Below are positions 28,957 through 41,584 of a DNA stretch of 64,000 nt, piece by piece. The stretch covers positions 69,800,418-69,864,417 of the forward strand of contig NC_091135.1 of assembly GCF_041381155.1 (NCBI RefSeq). The letters run 5' to 3'. The notes beneath the pieces are model-generated. The model ran no database searches, was not told the origin of the DNA, and worked only from the letters and a program-made list of their open reading frames with translations. The first letter of the stretch is position 1, and each line of letters begins with the position of its first letter. The DNA comes from Argopecten irradians (lineage: Eukaryota; Mollusca; Bivalvia; Pectinida; Pectinidae). The position numbers were made by a program, and so were the translations under genes.

Positions 28957-30930
28957 ATGTACTTGTGATATACCTGCTAATTTCAATACCTCAAGATAAG
29001 TTACTTGTGATCCGCTACCTGCTAACTACCTCTAGTATATTAAGATAGTACTTGTGATTAACCTGCTAACTACCAAGGACACCCAAACCAAGCTGAAGTC
29101 CTGCTAAGATAGTACTTGTGATTACCTGCTAACTGCCTCTAAGATAGTACTTGTGATTACCTGCTAACTACCTCTAAGATAGTACTTGTGATTACCTGCT
29201 AACTGCCTCTAAGATAGTACTTGTGATACCTGCTACCTGCTAACTACTAACCTCTAAGATAGTACTTGTGATTACCTGCTAACTACCTCTAAGATAGTAC
29301 TTGTGATTACCTGCTAACTACCTCTAAGATAGTACTTGTGATTACTGCTAACTACCTCTAAGATAGTACTTGTGATTACCTGCTAATTATGCAAACTACC
29401 TCTAAGATAGTACTTGTGATTACCTGCTAACTACCTCTAAGATAGTACTTGTGATTACCTGCTAACTACCTCTAAGATAGTACTTGTGATTACCTGCTAA
29501 CTACCTCTAAGATAGTACTTGTGATTACCTGCTAACTACCTCTAAGATAGTACTTGTGATTACCTGCTAACTACCTCTAAGATAGTACTTGTGATTACCT
29601 GCTAACTACCTCTAAGATAGTACTTGTGATTACCTGCTAACTACCTCTAAGATAGTACTTGTGATTTACCTGCTAACTACCTCTAAGATAGTACTTGTGA
29701 TTACCTGCTAACTGCCTCTAAGAATAGTACTTGTGATTACCTGCTAACTACCTCTAAGATAGTACTTGTGATTACCTGCTAACTACCTCTAAGATAGTAC
29801 TACTTGTGATTACCTGCTAACTACCTCTAAGATAGTACTTGTGATTACCTGCTAACTACCTCTAAGATAGTACTTGTGATTACCTGCTAACTACCTCTAA
29901 GATAGTACTTGTGATTACCTGCTAACTACCTCTAAGATAGTACTTGTGATTACCTGCTAACTACCTCTAAGATAGTACTTGTGATTACCTGCTAACTACC
30001 TCTAAGATAGTACTTGTGATTACCTGCTAACTACCTCTAAGATAGTACTTGTGATTACCTGCTAAACTACCTCTAAGATAGTACTTGTGATTACCTGCTA
30101 ACTATCTCTAAGATAGTACTTGTGATTCTGCTAACTACCTCTAAAAGTACTTTGATTACCTGCTAACTAACTCTAAGATAGTACTTGTGATTACCTGCTA
30201 ACTACCTCTAAGAATAGTACTTGTGATTACCTGCTAACTACCTCTAAGATAGTACTTGTGATTACCTGCTAACTACCTCTAAGATAGTACTTGTGATTAC
30301 CTGCTAACTACCTCTAAGATAGTACTTGTGATTACCTGCTAACTACCTCTAAGATAGTACTTGTGATTACCTGCTAACTACCTCTAAGATAGTTCTTGTG
30401 ATTACCTGCTAACTACCTCTAAGATAGTACTTGTGATTACCTGCTAACTACCTCTAAGATAGTACTTGTGATTACCTGCTAACTACCTCTAAGATAGTAC
30501 TTGTGATTACCTGCTAACTACCTCTAAGATAGTACTTGTGATTACCTGCTAACTACCTCTAAGATAGTACTTGTGATTACCTGCTAACTACCTCTAAGAT
30601 AGTACTTGTGATTACCTGCTAACTACCTCTAAGATAGTACTTGTGATTACCTGCTAACTACCTCTAAGATAGTACTTGTGATTACCTGCTAACTACCTCT
30701 AAGATAGTACTTGTGATTACCTGCTAACTGCCTACCTCTAAGATAGTACTTGTGATTACCTGCTAACTACCTCTAAGATAGTACTTGTGATACCTGCTAA
30801 CTACCTCTAAGATAGTACTGATTACCTGCTAACTACCTCTAAGATAGTACTTGTGATTACCTGCTAACTGCCTCAAAGATAGTACTTGTGATTACCTTCT
30901 AACTGCTTCTAAGATAGTATTTTTGATTAC
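28957..30930. repeat. Minisatellite, 35-bp unit, derived from the exon 11 splice-donor region
   Basis: There are roughly 50 units, mostly perfect from 29.1 to 30.9 kb. On the gene's strand each unit carries TTAGCAG followed by GTAATCAC, a good 5' splice-site match. The array runs directly into exon 11: its final unit includes the last 17 exon bases (15 of 17 match the G-variant unit) and the first intron bases. The left end, 28.96-29.10 kb, is irregular, with an insertion near 29073. Rare length variants (34, 36, 38 bp) occur. Confidence 0.95.
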
Positions 30931-31035
30931 CTGCAAACTGCCTCTAGGGCAGTATTCCATTAGTATAGCACAGTTCTCAGGCTCGAGACAGGCGCCGACA
31001 AACCGGACAAGATTCTGGTGTGTTACACTGTATAG
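30931..31035 (-). CDS. Receptor guanylate cyclase exon 11: KHD hinge region
   Basis: The acceptor TTTGTCCAG and the donor TTTGCAG|GTAATC give 105 nt, phase 0 to 0. The peptide begins [20 protein letters not shown] and ends [12 protein letters not shown], the conserved [11 protein letters not shown] and E-Y-C-P-R-G-S-L-Q of receptor guanylate cyclases. A closer AG, 9 nt further in, would break phase or drop conserved residues. The last 17 exon bases and the first intron bases resemble one unit of the adjoining 35-bp minisatellite. Confidence 0.94.
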
Positions 31036-31339
31036 CTGGACAAACATGGACAAACACAGACACATTAGTGAGCATCAATATCGTCAAGACGCTCAACAAT
31101 AAACGACAAATATATCACATACATAGTAAAAACGATTAACTATAATATGAAAGTTATAACTAAATGTTTTACTTTACTAATAATATCGTTTTTCGCTAAG
31201 TAAATATTTTAATGCAACATTTGTGTAGGATTATGACGTTTCAGATACATATATCATTAGAAGGGTTTGAATTAAATGTTCTTCTTTTAATAAGTATTTT
31301 TTTATAGACAGAAGTAAAAACATATCTTTATTAATGCCC
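31036..31339. other. Start of intron 10 region, no recognised feature
   Basis: This is AT-rich intronic sequence upstream of exon 11 on the minus strand, with no repeat or coding signal. Confidence 0.5.
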
Positions 31340-33755
31340 GCGTCACACCGTCCCGATTTTGATGGACACACGAATATGGAATTTTCGATTTCGGGTGAAA
31401 ATCGTCCCTAACATGGTCTTCCCCGACGTCTGCACCGAAGTGTTAGCCGATGAAAACACGATGCCTGAAGAAGGCCACACGAATATATCCTAATCAAACA
31501 CAATATCAACGCGAATATGTGCTTTATGAGGATGTAGATACGAAGGCTGAAATAAGAGCACATGAATGCTGAGCGATGGCAACACGATGGCTATACGTTG
31601 TCTTGTAAATACGATGCGCTTACGAAGACAACACGATGGCTATACGTTGTCTTGTAAATACGATACGCTTACGAAGACAACACGATGGCTATACGTTGTC
31701 TTGTAAATACGATACGCTTACGAAGACAACACGATGGCTACACGAATGCTTACGAAGACAACACGATGGCTATACGTTGTCTTGTAAATACGATGCGCTT
31801 ACGAAGATACGATGGCTTACGAAGACAACACGATGGCTATACGTTGTTTTGTAAATACGATACGCTTTACGAAGACAACACGATGGCTATACGTTGTTTT
31901 GTAAATACGATACGCTTACGAAGACAACACGATGGCTATACGTTGTTTTGTAAATACGATACGCTTACGAAGACAACACGATGGCTATACGTTGTCTTGT
32001 AAATACGATACGCTTACGAAAGACAAACACGATGGCTATACGTTGTTTTGTAAATACGATACGCTTACGAAGACAACACGATGGCTATACGTTGTTTTGT
32101 AAATACGATACGCTTACGAAGACAACACGATGGCTATACGTTGTCTTGTAAATACGATACGCTTACGAAGACAACACGATGGCTATACGTTGTTTTAAAT
32201 ACGATACGCTTACGAAGACAACACTGATGGCTATACGTTGTTTTGTAAATACAGAATACGCTTACGAAGACAACACGATGGCTATACGTTGTCTTGTAAA
32301 TACGATACGCTTACGAAGACAACACGATGGCTATACGTTGTCTTGTAAATACGATACGCTTACGAAGACAACACGATGGCTATACGTTGTTTTGTAAATA
32401 CGATACGCTTACGAAGACAACACGATGGCTATACGTTGTCTTGTAAATACGATACGCTTACGAAGACAACACGATGGCTATACGTTGTCTTGTAAATACG
32501 ATACGCTTACGAAGACAACACGATGGCTATACGTTGTCTTGTAAATACGATACGCTTACGAAGACAACACGATGGCTATACGTTGTTTTGTAAATACGAT
32601 ACGCTTACGAAGACAACACGATGGCTATACGTTGTCTTGTAAATACGATACGCTTACGAAGACAACACGATGGCTATACGTTGTCTTGTAAATACGATAC
32701 GCTTACGAAGACAACACGATGGCTATACGTTGTTTTGTAAATACGATGCGCTTACGAAGACAACACGATGTCGTCCTTCCTGGAAACTAAAAGCAGACAA
32801 TGGAATGCAATAAAATATCGTTTAAGCACAACCAAATAGATTGTTTTAAGCACATGTTGATAAAATTTTAGCTAAATCAAATTAGCAATTAATATTAAAA
32901 GTGTTCAAAAAGAATTTGCGGTAGAACTATTTTGAAATGTCAAGCGTTATTAAGATGAAGGCGTAATCTGGAATCAGGTTAGGACGTGTGCATAGACACT
33001 TTATATCAACTAAGATATGTTCAAATAAGAAATGATATATAGGCATATAACAATCACAAGTTTAAACAGGGCCTTAACCCTTAAGGATCTTTCAATTATT
33101 AATTAGATTAAACAGATATCTTCAAAGACTCGAAATAGATAACTAAAGGATTTATCTGCAATAAGTTTTGTGCCTGCAAGAGTTGTTATCCTTTATTTAT
33201 TATCATAACATGTCATTTCTGTATTTACACAGGATAACTGAGGAAGATATTCTGGTGCTGTGTTTTATATAAGTCTTCATGTGAGCGACTGAAATTACAC
33301 CATCTTCGTTAGCATCGTAGTTCTATCGTGATGACATCTACTATGATACGATGTCATCACTACAGCCTTACGAGGGCTTCACGTAATCGTGATGTCTTCT
33401 TAAGCCATCAGATAACTTCGTGTTTCTTCGAAATTATAATTGTGCCCATTATCGCCGATGATTACACAATGGGAAGACGAAGAAGACACGAACAAGATGT
33501 CCTCGCGATTGCCTTACGAAGGGCAAGATGGACACACGAATTGAACACGAAAATGACCTTCCGCGTAGTGTTTGGACAATATTTTGATATCCAAAGATTA
33601 TGGCGTCACTCACGAAGTTACCGTCGATGTCTGAAAAACTTCCTGGACGGTCATACGATGGCTAAAGATGCCCTCACGAATGGCCCGATGTGCTCAAGAT
33701 CAGCAACGATTTTTATTTTTTTTTATTTTTCGTGTGTCCATCCTGTGTGTGACGC
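31340..33755. mobile_element. Inverted-repeat-bounded segment enclosing the 49-bp array
   Basis: The left end carries GCGTCACAC and, after 12 bases, GATGGACACACGAA. The right end carries their reverse complements in mirrored order (33729-33742 and 33747-33755) with a shorter spacer. The interior repeats words such as ACACGAA, ACGATGGC and CTTACGAA outside the array too. No transposase frame and no clear target duplication were found. It could be a non-autonomous, foldback-like element. The right end is 43 bp from the exon 10 donor. Confidence 0.5.
31570..32770. repeat. Minisatellite, 49-bp unit, about 24 copies
   Basis: The unit contains ACGATGGCTATACGTTGT, then TTGTAAATACGATACG and CTTACGAAGACAAC. 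A C/T difference (TTGTCTTG versus TTGTTTTG) distinguishes copies. It lies in intron 10, within the inverted-repeat segment. Its period is not divisible by three, so open frames across it are chance. Confidence 0.95.
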
Positions 33756-33797
33756 CAACAATAAAGTGGATACAGGTTAACTGCTCTGTGAACGTAC

Positions 33798-33926
33798 CTT
33801 GTGGAATTCTAATAATGTTTTTCTATTCAGTTCAACAGTAGGTATAGCCAATTTCCTGATGGCCACGATATTACCCCTACAGTTCCCCACGCACGTAAAC
33901 AACTGCTGGTGGGTCGCATCTGTGTC
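33798..33926 (-). CDS. Receptor guanylate cyclase exon 10: KHD N-lobe
   Basis: The acceptor GGTTTTAACAG and the donor CACAAG|GTACGT give 129 nt, phase 0 to 0. The peptide includes QLFTCVGNCRGNIVAIRKLA followed by VELNRKTLLEFHK. G-N-I-V-A-I-R-K corresponds to the kinase V-A-I-K strand, here with arginine in place of the usual first lysine. E-L-x-R-x-x-L-L-E-F matches the alphaC helix. KHDs of this family are pseudokinases that bind ATP as a regulator. Confidence 0.9.
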
Positions 33927-33975
33927 CTGTTAAAACCGACAAAAGTAACAGACAAAATAAGCAAATTGTTTCAAA

Positions 33976-36050
33976 TGTCGTAGGAGATGATACATAGTGA
34001 TCATTATAATACACCGTGAAGGTCGTAGGAGATGATACATAGTGATCATTATAATACACCGTGAAGGTCGTAGGAGATGATACATAGTGTAGGAGATGCC
34101 GGTAAGTGATCATTATAATACAAATTGTGAAGGTCGTAGGAGATGATACATAGTGATCATTATAATACACCGTGAAGGTCGTAGGAGATGATACATAGTG
34201 ATCATTATAATACACCGTGAAGGTCGTAGGAGATGATACATAGTGATCATTATAATACACCGTGAAGGTCGTAGGAGATGATACATAGTGATCATTATAA
34301 TACACCGTGAAGGTCGTAGATGATACATAGTGATCATTATAACACACCGTGAAGGTCGTAGGAGATGATACATAGTGATCATTATAATACACCGTGAAGG
34401 TCGTAGGAGATGATACATAGTGATCATTATAATACACCGTGAAGGTCGTAGGAGATGATACATAGTGATCATTATAATACACCGTGAAGGTCGTAGGAGA
34501 TGATACATAGTGATCATTATAACACACCGTGAAGGTCGTAGGAGATGATACATAGTGATCATTATAATACACCGTGAAGGTCGTAGGAGATGATACATAG
34601 TGATCATTTATAACACACCGTGAAGGTCGTAGGAGATGATACATAGTGATCATTATAATACACCGTGAAGGTCGTAGGAGATGATACATAGTGATCATTA
34701 TAATACACCGTGAAGGTCGTAGGAGATGATACATAGTGATCATTATAACACACCGTGAAGGTCGTAGGAGATGATACATAGTGATCATTATAACACACCG
34801 TGAAGGTCGTAGGAGATGATACATAGTGATCATTATAATACACCGTGAAGGTCGTAGGAGATGATACATAGTGATCATTATAATACACCGTGAAGGTCGT
34901 AGGAGATGATACATAGTGATCATTATAATACACCGTGAAGGTCGTAGGAGATGATACATAGTGATCATTATAATACACACCGTGAAGGTCGTAGGAGATG
35001 ATACATAGTGATCATTATAATACACCGTGAAGGTCGTAGGAGATGATACATAGTGATCATTATAATACACCGTGAAGGTCGTAGGAGATGATACATAGTG
35101 ATCATTATAATACACCGTGAAGGTCGTAGGAGATGATACATAGTGATCATTATAATACACCGTGAAGGTCGTAGGAGATGATACATAGTGATCATTATAA
35201 TACACCGTGAAGGTCGTAGGAGATGATACATAGTGATCATTATAAACACACCGTGAAGGTCGTAGGAGATGATACATAGTGATCATTATAATACACCGTG
35301 AAGGTCGTAGGAGATGATACATAGTGATCATTATAATACACCGTGAAGGTCGTAGGAGATGATACATAGTGATCATTATAATACACCGTGAAGGTCGTAG
35401 GAGATGATACATAGTGATCATTATAATACACCGTGAAGGTCGTAGGAGATTGATGATACATAGTGATCATTATAATACACCGTGAAGGTCGTAGGAGATG
35501 ATACATAGTGATCATTATAACCGTGAAGGTCCCGATGATACATAGTGATCATTATAAAACCGTGAAGGTCGTAGGAGATGATACATAGTGATCATTATAT
35601 AACACACCGTGAAGGTCGTAGGAGATGATACATAGTGATCATTATAATACACCGTGAAGGTCGTAGGAGATGATACATAGTGATCATTATAATACACCGT
35701 GAAGGTCGTAGGAGATGATACATAGTGATCGTGAAGGTCGAGGAGATGATACATATATCATTATACACCGTGAAGGTCGTAGGAGATGATACATAGTGAT
35801 CATTATAAACACCGTGAAGGTCGTAGGAGGAGATGATACATAGTGATCATTATAATACACCGTGAAGGTCGTAGGAGATGATACATAGTGATCATTATAA
35901 TACACCGTGAAGGTCGTAGGAGATGATACATAGTGATCATTATAATACACCGTGAAGGTCGTAGGAGATGATACATAGTGATCATTATAACACACCGTGA
36001 AGGTCGTAGGAGATGATACATAGTGATCATTATAATACACCGTGAAAGCA
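33976..36050. repeat. Minisatellite, 45-bp unit, about 46 copies
   Basis: The unit contains GAAGGTCGTAGGAGATGATA and AGTGATCATTATAA, with a C/T variant (AATACACC versus AACACACC). It lies in intron 9, between exons 9 and 10. Forty-five is divisible by three and one minus-strand frame has no stop, giving a 514-codon repeat frame (YHLLRPSRC, SSPTTFTV) that I reject as coding. It is slightly disordered at 35.52-35.83 kb. Confidence 0.96.
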
Positions 36051-36253
36051 TTTCATTTCTTATTATAGGGAAGAATTGAAATAATGACAAATGCTTGGGA
36101 ACATTATTCTGTTAAAGCATTTATGCCTCTAGAAGGATTACAATTGACTCAACTGACTAAAGTATTAAATAATGTGCCAGCCGAATGGTCCTATGATGTC
36201 CGTTTTGACATACGCTACTAATGACTGGATGTATCGTGTATAGTCAGCCTTAC

Positions 36254-36380
36254 CGATGATACCATGGATAACCGAGACTTGGATAGAAACGACCCCCTCT
36301 TATCCGCCTTAGACAAAACCACTTCAGCCCAGGTGACAAGCCATACTGTTTTTCCACTTTCCATTTCAAACTTTATTTTT
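36254..36380 (-). CDS. Receptor guanylate cyclase exon 9: cytoplasmic juxtamembrane region
   Basis: The acceptor TTTGTTTTCAG and the donor TCATCG|GTAAGG give 127 nt, phase 2 to 0. The peptide reads RKIKFEMESGKTVWLVTWAE, then VVLSKADKRGSFLSKSR and LSMVSS. It corresponds to the family's basic juxtamembrane stretch (R-x-x-K/R-F-E) followed by a W-x-V/I-x-W/Y segment. That segment is the start of the KHD in receptor guanylate cyclases. Confidence 0.88.
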
Positions 36381-36789
36381 CTGAAAACAAATTTTCGAAA
36401 AAAGAAAAATAAGTAGATATGGATGTATTGATGAAGATATAACATCCGTGTTTTCCCTGTGGTTATAGTCATGTCTTTAGTGTAATATATAATATTATCG
36501 GGTACATCAAATGTATTCTAAACATACAATAATAACACATTCAATAATTTACAATATAATTTGGCTTGATCACAGTCCACGATAAATGCATTATGTAACG
36601 TGTTTTAACACTTTAGAAATATTAACTTGGATATGCTTGTTTTGTTATAGAAATATAACAAACATCTGAATGTACTCTGAATGAAGCACAAAACGTTAAT
36701 TCATATGATTTTCATCTTTCACTTGTAGTTCCACTTTTTTATATTGATATTTCTTTTAGAAATAATAACAATGCCGTATCACCCTATTA
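36381..36789. other. Intron 8 sequence next to exon 9, no recognised feature
   Basis: This is AT-rich sequence between the exon 9 acceptor and the 42-bp array, with no coding or RNA pattern seen. Confidence 0.5.
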
Positions 36790-39700
36790 AATGTCACTTT
36801 ATGAACGGTGACGCCATTCTTTACGTTATGGTCTGACACTTTATGAACAGTGACGCCATTCTTTATGTTATGGTCTGACACTTTATGAACGGTGACGCCA
36901 TTCTTTACGTTATGGTCTGACACTTTATGAACAGTGACGCCATTCTTTATGTTATGGTCTGACACTTTATGAACGGTGACGCCATTCTTTATGTTATGGT
37001 CTGACACTTTATGAACGGTGACGCCATTCTTTATGTTATGGTCTGACACTTTATGAACGGTGACGCCATTCTTTATGTTATGGTCTGACACTTTATGAAC
37101 GGTGACGCCATTCTTTATGTTATGGTCTGACACTTTATGAACGGTGACGCCATTCTTTATGTTATGGTCTGACACATATGAACGGTGACGCCACTTTATT
37201 ATGGTCGGAACGGTGACGACGCCATTCTTTATGTTATGGTCTGACACTTTATGAACGGTGACGCCATTCTTTACGTTATGGTCTGACACTTTATGAACGG
37301 TGACGCCATTCTTTATGTTATGGTCTGACACTTTATGAACGGTGACGCCATTCTTTATGTTATGGTCTGACACTTTATGAACGGTGACGCCATTCTTTAT
37401 GTTATGGTCTGACACTATATGAACGGTGACGCCATTCTTTATGTTATGGTCTGACACTTTATGAACGGTGACGCCATTCTTTATGTTATGGTCTGACACT
37501 TTATGAACGGTGACGCCATTCTTTATGTTATGGTCTGACACTTTATGAACGGTGACGCCATTCTTTATGTTATGGTCTGACACTTTATGAACGGTGACGC
37601 CATTCTTTATGTTATGGTCTGACACTTTATGAACGGTGACGCCATTTTTTATGTTATGGTCTGACACTTTATGAACGGTGACGCCATTCTTTACGTTATG
37701 GTCTGACACTTTATGAACGGTGACGCCATTCTTTATGTTATGGTCTGACACTTTATGAACGGTGACGCCATTCTTTATGTTATGGTCTGACACTTTATGA
37801 ACGGTGACGCCATTCTTTACGTTATGGTCTGACACTTTATGAACGGTGACGCCATTCTTTACGTTATGGTCTGACACTATATGAACGGTGACGCCATTCT
37901 TTACGTTATGGTCTGACACTTTATGAACGGTGACGCCATTCTTTACGTTATGGTCTGACACTTTATGAACGGTGACGCCATTCTTTACGTTATGGTCTGA
38001 CACTTTATGAACGGTGGACGCCATTCTTTACGTTATGGTCTGACACTTTATGAACGGTGACGCCATTCTTTACGTTATGGTCTGACACTTTATGAACGGT
38101 GACGCCATTCTTTACGTTATGGTCTGACACTTTATGAACGGTGACGCCATTCTTTACGTTATGGTCTGACACTTTATGAACGGTGACGCCATTCTTTACG
38201 TTATGGTCTGACACTTTATGAACGGTGACGCCATTCTTTTACGTTATGGTCTGACACTATATGAACGGTGACGCCATTCTTTACGTTATGGTCTGACACT
38301 TTATGAACGGTGACGCCATTCTTTACGTTATGGTCTGACACTTATGAACGGTGACGCCATTCTTTACGTTATGGTCTGACACTTTATGAACGGTGACGCC
38401 ATTCTTTACGTTATGGTCTGACACTTTATGAACGGTGACGCCATTCTTTACGTTATGGTCTGACACTTTATGAACGGTGACGCCATTCTTTACGTTATGG
38501 TCTGACACTTTATGAACGGTGACGCCATTCTTTACGTTATGGTCTGACACTTTATGAACGGTGACGCCATTCTTTACGTTATGGTCTGACACTTTATGAA
38601 CGGTGACGCCATTCTTTACGTTATGGTCTGACACTTTATGAACGGTGACGCCATTCTTTACGTTATGGTCTGACACTTTATGAACGGTGACGCCATTCTT
38701 TACGTTATGGTCTGACACTTTATGAACGGTGACGCCATTCTTTACGTTATGGTCTGACACTTTATGAACGGTGACGCCATTCTTTATGTTATGGTCTGAC
38801 ACTTTATGAACGGTGACGCCATTCTTTACGTTATGGTCTGACACTTTATGAACGGTGACGCCATTCTTTACGTTATGGTCTGACACTTTATGAACGGTGA
38901 CGCCATTCTTTACGTTATGGTCTGACACTATATGAACGGTGACGCCATTCTTTACGTTATGGTCTGACACTATATGAACGGTGACGCCATTCTTTACGTT
39001 ATGGTCTGACACTTTATGAACGGTGACGCCATTCTTTATGTTATGGTCTGACACTATATGAACGGTGACGCCATTCTTTACGTTATGGTCTGACACTATA
39101 TGAACGGTGACGCCATTCTTTACGTTATGGTCTGACACTTTATGAACGGTGACGCCATTCTTTACGTTATGGTCTGACACTTTATGAACGGTGACGCCAT
39201 TCTTTACGTTATGGTCTGACACTTTATGAACGGTGACGCCATTCTTTACGTTATGGTCTGACACTATATGAACGGTGACGCCATTCTTTACGTTATGGTC
39301 TGACACTTTATGAACGGTGACGCCATTCTTTACGTTATGGTCTGACACTTTATGAACGGTGACGCCATTCTTTACGTTATGGTCTGACACTTTATGAACG
39401 GTGACGCCATTCTTTACGTTATGGTCTGACACTTATATGAACGGTGACGCCATTCTTTACGTTATGGTCTGACACTTTATGAACGGTGACGCCATTCTTT
39501 ATGTTATGGTCTGACACTATATGAACGGTGACGCCATTCTTTACGTTATGGTCTGACACTTTATGAACGGTGACGCCATTCTTTACGTTATGGTCTGACA
39601 CTTTATGAACGGTGACGCCATTCTTTATGTTATGGTCTGACACTTTATGAACGGTGACGCCATTCTTTATCGTTATGGTCTGACACTTTATGAACGGTGA

Positions 39701-40696
39701 CGCCATTCTTTACGTTATGGTCTGACACTTTATGAACGGTGACGCCATTCTTTACGTTATGGTCTGACACTTTATGAACGGTGACGCCATTCTTTACGTT
39801 ATGGTCTGACACTTTATGAACGGTGACGCCATTCTTTACGTTATGGTCTGACACTTTATGAACGGTGACGCCATTCTTTACGTTATGGTCTGACACTTTA
39901 TGAACGGTGACGCCATTCTTTACGTTATGGTCTGACACTTTATGAACGGTGACGCCATTCTTTACGTTATGGTCTGACACTATATGAACGGTGACGCCAT
40001 TCTTTACGTTATGGTCTGACACTTTATGAACGGTGACGCCATTCTTTACGTTATGGTCTGACACTTTATGAACGGTGACGCCATTCTTTACGTTATGGTC
40101 TGACACTATATGAACGGTGACGCCATTCTTTACGTTATGGTCTGACACTATATGAACGGTGACGCCATTCTTTACGTTATGGTCTGACACTTTATGAACG
40201 GTGACGCCATTCTTTACGTTATGGTCTGACACTTTATGAACGGTGACGCCATTCTTTATGTTATGGTCTGACACTATATGAACGGTGACGCCATTCTTTA
40301 CGTTATAGTTATGGTCTGAACGGTGACGCCATTCTTTACGTTATGGTCTGACACTATATGAACGGTGACGCCATTCTTTACGTTATGGTCTGACACTTTA
40401 TGAACGGTGACGCCATTCTTTACGTTATGGTCTGACACTATATGAACGGTGACGCCATTCTTTACGTTATGGTCTGACACTATATGAACGGTAACGCCAT
40501 TCTTTATGTTATGGTCTGACACTATATGAACGGTGACGCCATTCTTTACGTTATGGTCTGACACTTTATGAACGGTGACGCCATTCTTTATGTTATGGTC
40601 TGACACTATATGAACGGTGACGCCATTCTTTACGTTATGGTCTGACACTATATGAACGGTAACGCCATTTTTTACGTTATGGTCGGACACTTTTTA
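36790..40696. repeat. Minisatellite, 42-bp unit, about 92 copies
   Basis: The unit contains GAACGGTGACGCCATTCTTT and TTATGGTCTGACACT. Two sites vary: TACG/TATG and ACTTTATG/ACTATATG. TATG copies dominate at 36.8-37.8 kb and TACG copies dominate further right. On the gene's strand the unit is stop-free in one frame (SDHNVKNGVTVHK), giving frames of 422 and 369 codons in intron 8. Break points occur near 37.19, 38.01, 38.24 and 40.31 kb. Confidence 0.97.
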
Positions 40697-41052
40697 AGCC
40701 AATGAAAATGTTCGTTTCAAACAAAACCATATTCTATTTGTATATTTCCTGAAAGCTTCACGTTTGAGGTATTAAAATGTCTGGTTTGCTACATATATAT
40801 ACGGCAAACCAACGTAGGTTCGCGTTGACCTGTTTTCCATGCCTTTTCTCGTCTTTACTCGACGATTTGTAGTCGCATCCTTTCACTGTATGTGTACTTA
40901 GAACATTTTCGTTCAAATATCCGTTGATTTATAGTAATCAGATAGTAATATGATGAGTACTGATCGAGCTATAGTGGTTGAAACTAAATAGTAAGCATCT
41001 ATGTAACAGTCAACACTGTTTCCATGTCACAGAGTTGGTGTGTATGACTCAC
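40697..41052. other. Intron 8 sequence after exon 8, no recognised feature
   Basis: This is unique sequence between the exon 8 donor and the 42-bp array. No repeat or coding signal was recognised. Confidence 0.5.
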
Positions 41053-41146
41053 CTATACACAAACATGAAGGCGATCAGCCCTACCACAAGTACACTGGTC
41101 AACGACAGACTGACCGGCAGTACCACCTTCGTCTCATCAGCGTCAG
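41053..41146 (-). CDS. Receptor guanylate cyclase exon 8: transmembrane helix
   Basis: The acceptor CCTACTTTTTAG and the donor GTGTATAG|GTGAGT give 94 nt, phase 1 to 2. After ADADETK comes one uninterrupted hydrophobic run of about 24 residues, roughly residues 446-469 of the joined protein, starting VVLPVSLSLTS and ending IAFMFVY. An arginine codon split by the next intron follows. This is a stop-transfer helix of a single-pass receptor. The intron that follows (4.7 kb) is mostly the 42-bp minisatellite. Confidence 0.9.
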
Positions 41147-41584
41147 CTAAAAAGTAGGCATATACTTATAAATACATTTTGTTGCAGTTCTTTATTACTT
41201 TAGACTTTTTAGCTTGTCAGTTTAAATATACATACAAGCATGTAATACAGGTGGAAACTCTCTTATCCATTCACCCATCATCTGGCTGTTGTACACATTA
41301 CCTAATCAGTAAGGTGTTGTTATAGTTCCTTAAAAATAAATAGTTTGATAATTTTCAGACTTCGGTTTTGTTTTCTGATTCCATAGGTTCTAAAACCCTA
41401 AACATGCTATGTCTTACATAATAATATTTCCTAATATATGGTATTCCTATTTCTGTATCACATTGAAGTATATAATGAAATTTCCTTTTGAATGTCCCCG
41501 CTTTTACAACATATCATATGAATTGTTCGTGGTTTTATAATAACTAAGTTTGGTGTCTCTTTGAGATAGGTACAACATACACAC

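Noticed and set aside
33877..36090. Minus-strand frames up to 514 codons with YHLLRPSRC / SSPTTFTV repeats
   Set aside because: They are produced by the 45-bp unit lacking stops. They lie in intron 9, run into exon 10 in the wrong frame, and shift frames freely with unit indels.
36050..36254. Possible origin of the 45-bp unit from the exon 9 donor region
   Set aside because: Only about nine bases (ATG-TATCATC) are shared, and the array is about 200 bp away from the exon. This is far weaker than the intron 11 case.
36756..40690. Minus-strand frames of 422, 369 and 209 codons with SDHNVKNGVTVHK repeats
   Set aside because: The 42-bp unit is divisible by three and has no stop in this frame. 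The frames lie entirely inside intron 8 and have no unique flanking coding sequence.
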